From Bacteroidales bacterium (GTDB taxonomy: Bacteria > Bacteroidota > Bacteroidia > Bacteroidales > Paludibacteraceae), in the NCBI GenBank assembly GCA_900769555.1, contig CAAGHA010000003.1, positions 1 to 64,000 of the forward strand: a stretch of 64,000 bases of DNA, in the 5' to 3' direction. The notes below the pieces were generated by a model. That model was not told the origin of the DNA. It was given only the letters and a program-made list of their open reading frames with translations, and did not search any database. The position numbers were made by a program, and so were the translations under genes. Shown in pieces: positions 1 to 7,994 of the stretch. Each line of letters starts with the position of its first letter. Within the stretch, counting starts at the first letter, position 1.

Positions 1-64
1 CGTATATTACACTTGGTAACAACAATTTTAACGGATCTTCTATCTTCTTTTTACGCTGTTCCAT
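1..64 (-). CDS. 5' end of an unidentified gene running off the window
   Basis: A reading frame starts at ATG 62-64 on the minus strand and stays open to the window edge (21 codons, MEQRKKKIEDPLKLLLPSVI...). The word TATCTTTG (minus strand, 69-76), matching the Bacteroidota -7 consensus, lies only about 4 nt upstream, so the transcript would be nearly leaderless. The basic start followed by a PLKLLLPS-like stretch recalls the N-terminal region of some Bacteroidota IS transposases, but 21 residues cannot settle this. It lies head-to-head with the truncated transposase at 128. Confidence 0.35.
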   Translation of the reverse strand, partial: MEQRKKKIEDPLKLLLPSVIY

Positions 65-284
65 ACCACAAAGATAGTATATTTTCAAATCTTTCCCACC
101 GAAATTTTACGGTGATCCAAAATATGTATGTTTGGCAACGTTGTTGATGGCAAAATGCAATTAAATGACATGGGACAATTGGTTGAACAAGAATGGTTGA
201 ACACCATCAATATCCGCCACGATGATGTGCGTTTGCATAATTATATTGTTATGCCCAATCATTTTCATGCAATCATAGAAATCC

Positions 285-308
285 GTAGGGGCGAATCGCA
301 TTCGCCCC
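285..308. repeat. REP-like palindrome inside the transposase gene
   Basis: GTAGGGGCGAATCGCATTCG followed by CCCC: arms GGGGCGAA (288-295) and TTCGCCCC (301-308) around TCGCA. The exact reverse complement of 285-307 occurs at 727-749, so the two REP units flank the second half of the transposase in opposite orientation. Confidence 0.7.
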
Positions 309-385
309 AATCGCATTCGCCCCAATCGCATTCACCCCAATCGCATTCATCACAACCACATTCGCTAAAATCGCATTCGCCACAA
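296..385 (+). repeat. six 15-bp tandem repeats coding for SHSPQ
   Basis: Six consecutive 15-bp units, consensus TCGCATTCGCCCCAA (296-310, 311-325, 326-340, 341-355, 356-370, 371-385). The first two are identical and the rest increasingly diverged. The unit is the right arm of the REP palindrome plus a short spacer, so the amplification grew out of a REP and preserved the reading frame. Similar degenerate units continue at 640-715 (for example GATTCGCACCAAATG). Confidence 0.8.
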
Positions 386-726
386 ACAATTAACGAAGGC
401 AATATTAATAAAAACGATTCGCCACAACGGATGATATCACCATCCAAAACGGTTGGAGCCATTGTTAGAGGTTTCAAAGGTGCTGTTTCTCGACAATTGG
501 GATATACCGTTTGGCAACGCAATTATTATGAACATATAATACGAACAGACGAATCATACAGACATATATCAAATTATATAGAAAACAATCCAACCCAATG
601 ACAATCCGATGAATTATGTTCCCGTAGGTGCATTCGCACCAATAACCGATTCGCACCAAATGAATTCGCCCAAATCAAATTCAGCACAATCGAATTCAAC
701 CCAAAAATATTTCCCCAATGAAAACA

Positions 727-749
727 GGGCGAATGCGATTCGCCCCTAC
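727..749. repeat. REP-like palindrome, inverted relative to the copy at 285
   Basis: Arms GGGCGAA (727-733) and TTCGCCC (739-745) around TGCGA, followed by CTAC. It is a perfect reverse complement of 285-307. Confidence 0.7.
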
Positions 750-779
750 CAAATTCACCAAAAATTCAACATTGTGTTG

Positions 780-1046
780 TTACGCTAATAGGCTCAACTT
801 CTCGGCTATGATGGCCTTGAATACCTCTTTCATTTCGTCTGGCAAGAAAGAGAGGTCAATAAACTCAAACCACTTCTCTTTTGCCTTCACAAACTTATTG
901 AAGATATTTCCTATAACCTTCCCTTCCAATCCCGATGCTTGCATTGAAGCCACAAAGTCTGCCTTTTTAATTTTGCGTTTCTTACCGTTAAGGGTCAGTG
1001 CCAACTCCTCAAAAGGTATGTCATAGATTGGATAAATAGAAGATAT
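780..1046 (-). pseudogene. C-terminal remnant of a HipA-family serine kinase toxin
   Basis: The frame reads DIPFEELALTLNGKKRKIKK... and ends KWFEFIDLSFLPDEMKE..., the typical C-terminal end of Bacteroidota HipA proteins (NGKK, then KASGL..KVI.NIF.KF, then a W..FID.SFLP block). Reading upstream, the frame closes at a TGA at 1047-1049, and no ATG is available. The whole kinase core is therefore missing and only about 88 codons remain. It lies just downstream of the 295-residue gene and the HipB-like gene on the same strand, where an intact hipA would sit. Assignment rests on motif recall; a search with the translated fragment would confirm it. Confidence 0.6.
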
Positions 1047-1071
1047 TCAATAAATACCTGCTATTTATCAT

Positions 1072-1959
1072 TTATCGCTTCTGCTCCTTTATAAACACAT
1101 CTATTTCTCCTAAATAACCAATTTCTTTAGGAAGTAAAAACATATTGTTGGGATTTACATATTTTCTGAAACGGTCTTCAATATCGGATATTTCCAAATC
1201 TTCAATGCTCGCATTAGTGTTGAATCCTACAGGTTGGATATGACACACTTTCCAATTCGACAAAGCATAACTACCTAAAGATTTGGTGTATTTAGCTTTT
1301 GCTTTAATCTCTTTTGTTGCCATAAAAACCATTGGTAATTCATTGTTTTGTAGCAGTTCTTTTATATCACTCAAGGTAAATACTTTGCCTTTTAGGACAT
1401 TGCTAAATACCCAAATTGCTACGGTGTTATCTGAAACGATAATTTCTCTTCCACAAGGATGGTTAAACGCCTGACCTCGTTTACTTGTTTCTTTCCGGAT
1501 GATCAAAGGCATCGTTTCATCTGCAACCCATTCTTCGATTAGATTTTCCCATTTTTTGACTACTTCACTATCTATTAAAGGATTATGAGGAGAGTTACGC
1601 CATAATATACCAATCTCTTTTATCTTTTGTCGAATATCGTCTCCGACAATATCTTTTTGAGGGATACTTGTCTTGTGTACATTTTTAGGAGTCTGTTTGT
1701 TCGTATTATTATCTCCTTGCTTTTGACCAGATATTAAAAACGGTAATGCTCGTTTAGGCGGATACTTACAACTATACAATCTGCCCTTTTGATAACTCTT
1801 GGTTTCAATGACATTTGAAAAGACACGATAGAAATCAGCTTTTGTAAACTTAAATGTTCCATTCGGCGTATGAACAACAAATTCATCATTATCTTTCAAA
1901 GGCTCAATCAAATCAGCCTTAAAACATAATCTACTACTTGTATATTCTATCATATGCAA
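1072..1959 (-). CDS. Uncharacterised protein between hipB and the hipA remnant (possible HNH-like C-terminus)
   Basis: 295 residues, not firmly recognised. An N-terminal block (about 1-75) ends in FTKADFYRVFSNVIETKSY and KYPPKRALPFLI, which I recall as a small stand-alone domain of unknown function. A charged linker follows (about 80-115). The C-terminal half contains NWKVCHIQPVG, then about 30 residues later RFRKYVNPNNMFLLPKEIGY. The H...N..N spacing is reminiscent of a finger-poor HNH nuclease, which is inference only. The start ATG 1957-1959 leaves 6 bp to the HipB-like gene, so the two are surely co-transcribed and would be under HipB-type control. It occupies the place where hipA would normally begin. 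Confidence 0.55.
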   Translation of the reverse strand: MHMIEYTSSRLCFKADLIEPLKDNDEFVVHTPNGTFKFTKADFYRVFSNVIETKSYQKGRLYSCKYPPKRALPFLISGQKQGDNNTNKQTPKNVHKTSIPQKDIVGDDIRQKIKEIGILWRNSPHNPLIDSEVVKKWENLIEEWVADETMPLIIRKETSKRGQAFNHPCGREIIVSDNTVAIWVFSNVLKGKVFTLSDIKELLQNNELPMVFMATKEIKAKAKYTKSLGSYALSNWKVCHIQPVGFNTNASIEDLEISDIEDRFRKYVNPNNMFLLPKEIGYLGEIDVFIKEQKR

Positions 1960-1965
1960 TAAAAT

Positions 1966-2181
1966 TCAATACAACCTCTCTGTTATTGGCACAACACCCA
2001 CTTCGCTGCCAAAGAGGTTCAATATCTGATTTACCTTATCAAGGCGTAAAGTCTGCTTGCCCTGCTCCAATTCACGAACAAGGCGCAAGCCAACTCCCGA
2101 CTTCTCGGAAAGTTCCACCTGCGTAAGATTGTACTGCTTACGCATCGCCTTTACATATTTTGAAAGTGTTGTCTGCTCCAT
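1966..2181 (-). CDS. HipB-like XRE antitoxin/repressor
   Basis: 71-residue helix-turn-helix protein of the HipB/y4mF type: KAMRKQYNLTQVELSEKSGV then LRLVRELEQGKQTLRLDKVNQIL, which is helix-turn-helix residues 10-40 followed by the RELEQGK signature of HipB. HipB proteins neutralise HipA kinases and repress their own operon through TATCC...GGATA-type operators. Three matching operators lie immediately upstream (2195-2294). The normal partner is missing: the next gene is the uncharacterised 295-residue protein, and only a HipA stump remains beyond it. Confidence 0.8.
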   Translation of the reverse strand: MEQTTLSKYVKAMRKQYNLTQVELSEKSGVGLRLVRELEQGKQTLRLDKVNQILNLFGSEVGVVPITERLY

Positions 2182-2194
2182 AGATGCAATAAAT

Positions 2195-2294
2195 TATACC
2201 CTATCGGGTGCAAATATAATGAAAGTTTTTTGTTTTACACCTTATCGGGTATAATTTTATTGTTTAACGGGTATTTTATACCTCATCGGGTATA
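2195..2294 (-). promoter_or_regulatory. Three evenly spaced HipB-type operators
   Basis: Three 18-bp near-palindromes: TATACCCTATCGGGTGCA (2195-2212), TACACCTTATCGGGTATA (2236-2253) and TATACCTCATCGGGTATA (2277-2294). Their starts are exactly 41 bp apart, about four helical turns, so repressor dimers would bind the same DNA face. A lone half site CGGGTA lies at 2268-2273. They sit 14-113 bp upstream of the HipB-like start. The DNA from 2295 to 2661 otherwise holds no gene that I can support; it includes two similar direct words, TTTCGGGGCACCCAAAA and TTTTCGGCGTCCCAAAA (about 2430-2466). Confidence 0.75.
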
Positions 2295-2661
2295 AAGCAT
2301 GTATTTATTACTCTTGACTAATAAATTATTTTAAGCGATTTTTTCGAGTAATCGAGTGTGTAAATGCTTGCATATACACAAAGCGAGCGAGTGAAAAATC
2401 AACGAAGTTAACAATGCTCTCAAGTTGTGTTTCGGGGCACCCAAAATGTTTTCGGCGTCCCAAAACTACCTATTGGTATTCTACCCTCCAAAGTCGGGTG
2501 GATATGGTGCTTTTATATTGCAAACACGGTCACTTTATACGCAAGTTTTATGCTCCTAATAATCATATAAACTAACCGATTTCTCATTCTTAAATTATAA
2601 AAATTACAACTCATCAGATAAAAAAGTTGCTAACGAAAGATGTGGTTTCGCATATTATCAC

Positions 2662-2669
2662 TAAATTTG
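2662..2669 (+). promoter_or_regulatory. -7 promoter element of the defence operon
   Basis: TAAATTTG matches the Bacteroidota -7 consensus TAnnTTTG and lies 28 bp upstream of the ATG at 2698. No convincing -33 element was found. Confidence 0.5.
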
Positions 2670-2697
2670 CGGTATACGCCAATAAAATGTGCAAATA

Positions 2698-2901
2698 ATG
2701 AAAGATTTGAATAGACTAAAAGTAGTATTGGTTGAACAAAAGAAAACCGGCAAATGGCTTGCCGAGCAGTTAGGCAAAGACCCCTCAACAGTTTCTAAAT
2801 GGTGCTCAAACAAAATGCAGCCATCGTTGGAGATGCTGGTGAATATTGCAAAGGTGTTAGATGTTGATACCAGAGAACTAATCGTTATTACGAAACAATA
2901 G
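2698..2901 (+). CDS. Small XRE regulator of the restriction operon
   Basis: 67-residue Cro/C1-type helix-turn-helix protein: TGKWLAEQLGKDPSTVSKWC (about 17-36) is the DNA-binding unit, followed by PSLEMLVNIAKVLDVDTREL. An in-frame GTG at 2689 could add three codons, but ATG 2698 is the better start. It lies 19 bp ahead of the nuclease-methylase gene. Small XRE proteins in this position commonly delay or balance restriction-modification expression (C-protein role), which is inferred here from position. Confidence 0.8.
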   Translation: MKDLNRLKVVLVEQKKTGKWLAEQLGKDPSTVSKWCSNKMQPSLEMLVNIAKVLDVDTRELIVITKQ

Positions 2902-2920
2902 TTAATGCTAATGTAGATAT

Positions 2921-5086
2921 ATGAAAGACTATATAAAAATCGGAGTTGAGCAAGGTTTCATTTCTTTTGACAAAGAAATGTCAAGAATAACATATACATT
3001 TCAAAACAAACAGCGCAACTACAACAATCCTGAGGAAAAAGTACAAGCTGAAACTTTTTTGCGATTAATTATTGATTATAAATATCCTGAAAATCGCATT
3101 AAGCAATTTGTACCCGTAACTATGGGTAGTGAGGTAAAAGAAGCGGATATTGTCGTTTACGAAGATGATATGTGTATGAGTCCTCATATCCTTGTTGAAT
3201 GCAAACGTGAAGAAGTAAGTGAGGCTGAATACCAACAAGCGATAGAACAAGCATATAGTTATGCGTTTGCATTACCTTGTGAAATTAAATATGTATGGGT
3301 TACTTCGGGTATAAAATCTGATTATTTTGAGGTTGACAAAAACCAAAACACAAGGAATCAACTGCCAGATATTCCTCAATTTGGAGTGAAAAATGTCGCT
3401 TCATACAAGTACGTCTATGAAGCACAATATCTCCCTGAGGAGGCTGGAAAACAGCGTTTCTTTGATCTTTCGGTCATTGATCAATCAGAGCTTACAAGAA
3501 GATTTAAGCAGGCTCATGAGGCTTTATGGGCAGGTGGCCAACTCAATCCATCAGAGGCTTTCGATGAGTTGGACAAACTTATATTTTGTAAAATTTGGGA
3601 TGAGCGAAAACCAAGAAGAATGGGTGAACCATATGATTTCCAAGTCATAACTGTATCCAAGGAAGTCGAGAAAAGCGAAGTTAAAAGACGACATATGGAG
3701 AACGATAACCTATACAAGCGAGTAATGGCTCTATACGAGGAAGGTCGTAAAAAGGATAAAGAGGTTTTTCGTGATAATATTCGCTTAACTCCTGAAAAGA
3801 TTCGTACCGTTGTAGGCTATCTCGAAAGTGTCAATCTCGGAGAGACAGACCTCGATAGTAAAGGCCGTGCTTTTGAAACATTTATGGGTTCATTCTTCCG
3901 AGGAAACTTTGGACAATACTTCACGCCACGTGAGATTGTAAAATTCATTGTTGATGTACTGCCTATTGAACATGATTCGAAAGTACTTGACACTTCGTGC
4001 GGTAGTGGAGGATTCCTACTCTATGCCTTGAATAAAGTTCGTAATAAAGCTACAGAACTTTATCCAAACTACGCAAAAGATGTTAGGCAACACGATAGAT
4101 GGTTTAAGTATTGGCACGACTTCGCAGAAAAAAATCTATATGGCATAGAGATTAGCGAGCAAATCTCGCGTGCGGCCAAGATGAATATGATTATTCACGA
4201 TGACGGACATACGAATGTAATAACTTCTGATGGCCTCGTTTCAGATGAAACCATTATCGCCAAGACTAGCAATCAAGGCTTTAAGTATGGTACATTTGAT
4301 TTCATAATTACAAATCCACCATTTGGCAGCACCGTTCGTCAAAGTGAGCAAGCATATTTGAAGACGTATCTATTGGGCAAAAAAGAGGAGGATTGGTTGG
4401 CTATAAAATCCACAACAGCTGGGAATCGTGATAGCCAAAGTACCGAGGTGCTTTTTATAGAGCAAGATTATAAGTTTTTGAGAGAAGGAGGCTACCTTGC
4501 CATTGTTCTCCCTGATGGTATATTAACCAATAGCAGCTTGCAATATGTTAGAACACAAATCGAAGATTGGTTCCGTATTATTGCTGTTGTCAGTATGCCT
4601 CAAACTGCATTTATGGCGAATGGCGCAGGCGTGAAGAGTTCTGTTTTATTCTTGAAAAAGTGGACAAATAAAGAGTCGGAACAACTCGTAAACACCAAGA
4701 AGAGTATTGAATGCAGACTGCTTACTGATAATTGCTATTTGACTCAACGCCAAACCTGGGATAAAGAGATTAAACAGAAGCAGAAAGAGAAGGTAACAGA
4801 GATAAAGGACAAGCAAAATATTTCGGCTACCGTAGCCAAACAAACCGAGGAGTACAAATCATGGAATTCTGATCTACTGGCTGAGTATACAAATAAGGTT
4901 GAGGAACTTAAAAGCCTCTTGACGGACGAATATCAGCAGGCAAAGCAGAAAGAGCTGACCGATTATCCTATTTTTATGGCAATTGCTGAGAATATTGGCT
5001 ATGATGCAACAGGCAAGAAAACTAGTGTCAATGAATTAGACATAATTGGAGAGGAATTGAAGAAGTTTATTAACTCATTTAAATAA
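2921..5086 (+). CDS. Restriction nuclease-N6-adenine methyltransferase fusion (HsdR_N-like + HsdM)
   Basis: 721 residues. The N-terminal 1-140 looks like the HsdR N-terminal/HSDR_N_2 nuclease fold, with a PD-(D/E)xK set readable as D76, E93 and K95 (EADIVVY ... LVECKRE). A helical HsdM-type bridge follows. The methyltransferase has motif X GQYFTPREIV (331-340), the AdoMet loop DTSCGSGG (357-364) and catalytic NPPF (465-468). The C-terminal 560-721 is partly coiled-coil and would contact the specificity subunit. No separate hsdR helicase exists in the operon. This architecture of nuclease plus methylase in one chain with a separate S protein is that of BcgI-like type IIB or related enzymes rather than classical type I. 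An alternative is a pure methylase with an inactive nuclease-like domain. Confidence 0.8.
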   Translation: MKDYIKIGVEQGFISFDKEMSRITYTFQNKQRNYNNPEEKVQAETFLRLIIDYKYPENRIKQFVPVTMGSEVKEADIVVYEDDMCMSPHILVECKREEVSEAEYQQAIEQAYSYAFALPCEIKYVWVTSGIKSDYFEVDKNQNTRNQLPDIPQFGVKNVASYKYVYEAQYLPEEAGKQRFFDLSVIDQSELTRRFKQAHEALWAGGQLNPSEAFDELDKLIFCKIWDERKPRRMGEPYDFQVITVSKEVEKSEVKRRHMENDNLYKRVMALYEEGRKKDKEVFRDNIRLTPEKIRTVVGYLESVNLGETDLDSKGRAFETFMGSFFRGNFGQYFTPREIVKFIVDVLPIEHDSKVLDTSCGSGGFLLYALNKVRNKATELYPNYAKDVRQHDRWFKYWHDFAEKNLYGIEISEQISRAAKMNMIIHDDGHTNVITSDGLVSDETIIAKTSNQGFKYGTFDFIITNPPFGSTVRQSEQAYLKTYLLGKKEEDWLAIKSTTAGNRDSQSTEVLFIEQDYKFLREGGYLAIVLPDGILTNSSLQYVRTQIEDWFRIIAVVSMPQTAFMANGAGVKSSVLFLKKWTNKESEQLVNTKKSIECRLLTDNCYLTQRQTWDKEIKQKQKEKVTEIKDKQNISATVAKQTEEYKSWNSDLLAEYTNKVEELKSLLTDEYQQAKQKELTDYPIFMAIAENIGYDATGKKTSVNELDIIGEELKKFINSFK

Positions 5087-5089
5087 TAA

Positions 5090-6574
5090 ATGGCTATGAA
5101 ACTTACAGGAATAATTGAAGATGTATTTAATGGTCGCACCATTTTTAGGGGTTATGCAACATTAAAGCATTTGGCTATAGCATCCAAACCAGGGGAATAC
5201 CAGAGAGAAGCAGATGTAAGACGCTTACCTGAGATAAAAACATTTATGGAGACTTCTAAATTCTCATTTTTCCCAGAGTTGATTTTTGGTCTTCAACTAA
5301 CAGATCCGTCTGCTTTACGAAAATTAAAACATGAACAAGACCGAGGTACTATTTTATTAAGTGACGGAATAAAATTCGTAAAAGCAAAATTTGTATTTGA
5401 TGCAATAATAGGCGAAAACCCCAAAACGAAAGTAATGTCTATCGAGATTCCTGATGATATTATATCACAGAAACCCCTCACACGTTTAGATGGCAATCAT
5501 CGTCTAAATGTTATAGATGATATTTTGGCAGATAATTCATCTATAGAATTATTAGATACAGTCGTTCCATTTTCAATACTAATGCAGATAAAAAGTGATG
5601 AAGCTCAACAATATGAATCAGCGTTCTTTTATTTAATAAACTCGAAAGCGGAAGCTTTAACTAGCGAGGAGAATTTGTCTGCCATCTTTAATAATGAAAG
5701 TTTTTCAACAGGATTAAAATCGGATTTATTAAATATCCCAGAAGAACAAGTATTGTGTATAGATGAATTGGCATTATTTCTTAAACAAAGCCATATAGAA
5801 ATATATGGTAATTCATATTTTACTTTTGCCTTACACTTAACAAAGTTTACCAATAATTATTCATATAAGCAACTCCAGAAAGCGATAATATACTTGGCTG
5901 GAGAATGTGACGAGTTAGCAGTAAAGGAATTAGATGTTTTATTAGTATTATTAAAGTATCTTGTTGATGGTAATAAAACTGATTTTAAGCGTTTTGCGAA
6001 GTGGATTAAATCCAATGAGATCGGCAAAATAAAAGGATTACATCATTCTAAATTAATTGATATATATGAACATATTCATAGACGGAGAGAATACAAAGTT
6101 TTCGTAGCAATGCCATATATTTCATTTAAAAGAGTAAATGATTTTAATAATTTATTTAAGGAAGTACTAAAGGAAATATCAGAGAAGAAGGTACAAGCCA
6201 AAGTTACACTTATCCCAATTATGCGTTTCAGAGGCAATAGCCAACGAATAGACAGCAGACTAATAAAATGCATAAAAGAGTGCGACATCTTCATTGCCGA
6301 TTTAACGACTTGCAATGATAATGTAATTTTTGAGGTTGGATTAGCGGAAGGGAATAATAAACCAATGTTATTGATCAAAGCGGATGCCGATACTTCAAAG
6401 ATGCCTTTTGACGAAGTTGAGTTAAAATTAAGAGAACAAGTCCCGTTTGATATGGACAAATTGCAATGGATCCCATATTCAAGTTCTGGATATTATAATG
6501 ACATCAAAAATATAATGAAGAATAATATTCCTACAATGTTAAAAGAAAATTACGATGTACCAATTGTCGAATAA
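5090..6574 (+). CDS. DGQHR-like domain fused to a nucleoside deoxyribosyltransferase/TIR-like domain
   Basis: 494 residues. The N-terminal part carries LTRLDGNHRLNVI (DGNHR at 134-138), close to the DGQHR signature of DndB-type and ParB-related proteins. The C-terminal part from about residue 335 begins YKVFVAMPY and contains CDIFIADLT (about 399-406) and NVIFEVGLAEG (411-421) followed by KPMLLI. This is the Rossmann-like pattern of the nucleoside 2-deoxyribosyltransferase/TIR-like group, where the glutamate of the xExGLA element is usually catalytic. The gene starts 3 bp after the methylase stop and overlaps the specificity gene by 20 bp, so it is translationally locked into the restriction operon. 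A nucleotide- or NAD-consuming effector triggered by DNA recognition is plausible but inferred. Confidence 0.6.
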   Translation: MAMKLTGIIEDVFNGRTIFRGYATLKHLAIASKPGEYQREADVRRLPEIKTFMETSKFSFFPELIFGLQLTDPSALRKLKHEQDRGTILLSDGIKFVKAKFVFDAIIGENPKTKVMSIEIPDDIISQKPLTRLDGNHRLNVIDDILADNSSIELLDTVVPFSILMQIKSDEAQQYESAFFYLINSKAEALTSEENLSAIFNNESFSTGLKSDLLNIPEEQVLCIDELALFLKQSHIEIYGNSYFTFALHLTKFTNNYSYKQLQKAIIYLAGECDELAVKELDVLLVLLKYLVDGNKTDFKRFAKWIKSNEIGKIKGLHHSKLIDIYEHIHRRREYKVFVAMPYISFKRVNDFNNLFKEVLKEISEKKVQAKVTLIPIMRFRGNSQRIDSRLIKCIKECDIFIADLTTCNDNVIFEVGLAEGNNKPMLLIKADADTSKMPFDEVELKLREQVPFDMDKLQWIPYSSSGYYNDIKNIMKNNIPTMLKENYDVPIVE

Positions 6575-7976
6575 TATAAATCAGGATAAAATCTTCATAG
6601 TTAAGAAGTCCGAGATAGAAGGTAGACTAGAACCTAACTTCTATAGACCATCTATTGCTACGCTCGCAAAGAAGATTCGTTCCTTGTCGTCAAAAAGATT
6701 GAGGTCATATGCTCAATCTTTTGCAGGAGGAGCAACACCTTCAAAACGAGAGTTTGAAAAATATTACTCAGATTCTCAAACAGGTATTCCATTTCTAAGA
6801 GTGCAAAATTTGCAAACGAATGGAGAACTTTCATTAAATGAATGTATCTATATTAATGAAGAAACACATAATGGTTTATTGAAACGTAGCCAAGTATCAG
6901 AAGGTGATTTATTAGTTAAAATTACAGGTGTAGGTCGTATGGCTATTGCCTCTGTCGCTCCTAAAGATTTTGTTGGTAACACCAATCAACATATGGTGGT
7001 AATTAAAACAGGGGATTCTTCTATTAGCAAATATTTAGCTCATTACCTCAATCTTGATATAATCGAGCAGATAGCTTCAAGACATTCTACTGGTGGAACT
7101 AGACCTGCATTGGACTATCCTTCATTAAAGAATATCCCAATAATAGAAGGTTTGGATTTCTCGATTATAGACAATGCTATAAAAGCAAAAAAAGCAAAAG
7201 AGGTCGAGGCGCAGCAGCTTTTGGATAGCATTGATAGCTATCTCTTGAAAGAGTTAGGAATAACTTTGCCTGAAAATAATAACAAGAATAGGTTTTTCTA
7301 TATAAACATAAATGATTTAGAAAGAAGCAGGTTAGATAGCTCTTATTTTGATCCTAAATATCGAGCTTTGATTAATTGTATTAAGGCTGGAGCGTATCCA
7401 TTGGACGAATTGGGTAATGTCACATCATTTCTATCGACAGGACAAACCCCAAAAAGCGATTGCTATACAAAAGAACAAACAACATTTCCAATTATAAAAG
7501 CAGGTAGTTATACAGGCTTTGAAATTGATTTAGACAAGGTCGCATATACTACAACCAAGCAAAGTTATTTCGTTCAGAAGAATGATATTTTTATTTTATC
7601 AGCAGCTCATCAAGCAGAATATATAGCTAAACAAATTTGTTATTTAAGCACATCTCCATGTCCTAACACTAGTTTTGTTGGTGAATTGTTGTGTATTAGA
7701 GCCAATAATTATACCAATCCTATGTATCTATATTCATTATTATCAACAGGGATATATAAAACATTACTAAATAGAGAAAAAAGAGGACAGACCTCTCATT
7801 TATATGCTCAAGATGTAAAACAAGTCTTAATTCCTATTCCTCCCTTTGATAAGCAAAATATCATAGCAGGGCATATTGAGGAAATAAGGTTAAAAGCTAA
7901 AGCATTACAAGCAGAGGGCAAAATAATCTTGGAGGAAGCGAAACGCAAAGTAGAACATATGATAATTGGAGGATAA
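6555..7976 (+). CDS. hsdS: Type I-like DNA specificity subunit (HsdS)
   Basis: 473 residues with two target-recognition domains. TRD1 spans about 45-205 (GIPFLRVQNLQ, GDLLVKITG, GNTNQHMVVI, then TGGTRPALDYPSLKNIPI). A helical spacer rich in KAKKAKEVEAQQLLDSIDSY follows at about 210-235. TRD2 spans about 275-440 (TFPIIKAGSYTG, NDIFILSAAH, then GQTSHLYAQDVKQVLIPIPP), and a second helical conserved region closes the chain. These features are canonical for HsdS. The ATG lies inside the 3' end of the preceding gene (20-bp overlap). It would supply DNA specificity to the nuclease-methylase at 2921. Confidence 0.88.
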   Translation: MYQLSNNINQDKIFIVKKSEIEGRLEPNFYRPSIATLAKKIRSLSSKRLRSYAQSFAGGATPSKREFEKYYSDSQTGIPFLRVQNLQTNGELSLNECIYINEETHNGLLKRSQVSEGDLLVKITGVGRMAIASVAPKDFVGNTNQHMVVIKTGDSSISKYLAHYLNLDIIEQIASRHSTGGTRPALDYPSLKNIPIIEGLDFSIIDNAIKAKKAKEVEAQQLLDSIDSYLLKELGITLPENNNKNRFFYININDLERSRLDSSYFDPKYRALINCIKAGAYPLDELGNVTSFLSTGQTPKSDCYTKEQTTFPIIKAGSYTGFEIDLDKVAYTTTKQSYFVQKNDIFILSAAHQAEYIAKQICYLSTSPCPNTSFVGELLCIRANNYTNPMYLYSLLSTGIYKTLLNREKRGQTSHLYAQDVKQVLIPIPPFDKQNIIAGHIEEIRLKAKALQAEGKIILEEAKRKVEHMIIGG

Positions 7977-7994
7977 CAATATAAATATATATTT

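Larger units (their letters stand above)
128..601 (+). pseudogene. REP-associated tyrosine transposase (RAYT, Y1_Tnp/IS200-like), N-terminally truncated
   Basis: Single-strand HUH transposase of the kind that mobilises or maintains REP palindromes. The metal-binding HUH motif is visible as MPNHFH, and the catalytic tyrosine region as NYYEHIIR followed by ISNYIENNP near the C-terminus. An in-frame stop lies at 113-115, and the usual N-terminal strand (Y..VTICT.NR) is missing, so the gene has lost about 40 codons. The C-terminus is also odd. The frame stops at TGA 599-601 where relatives usually have a Trp after NNP, and the same frame stays open for another 39 codons to TGA 719-721, consistent with a Trp-to-stop change. 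Between the HUH motif and the tyrosine lies a low-complexity SHSPQ repeat made from REP DNA. Family assignment is firm; activity is doubtful. Confidence 0.75.

Noticed and set aside
296..385. Short-unit tandem repeats as a CRISPR array
   Set aside because: Units are 15 bp and contiguous without spacers; they arise from REP DNA.
265..522. Minus-strand frame rich in ECDWGECD repeats
   Set aside because: It is the antisense shadow of the SHSPQ repeat inside the transposase gene.
718..1026. 102-codon plus-strand frame
   Set aside because: Opposite strand carries the recognisable HipA C-terminus; this frame has no homologous look.
5090..6574. DndB of a phosphorothioation system
   Set aside because: Only the DGNHR element is shared; no dndACDE genes are nearby and the C-terminal domain is different.
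2921..7976. Classical type I restriction system
   Set aside because: No HsdR helicase is present; the nuclease-like domain is fused to the methylase.
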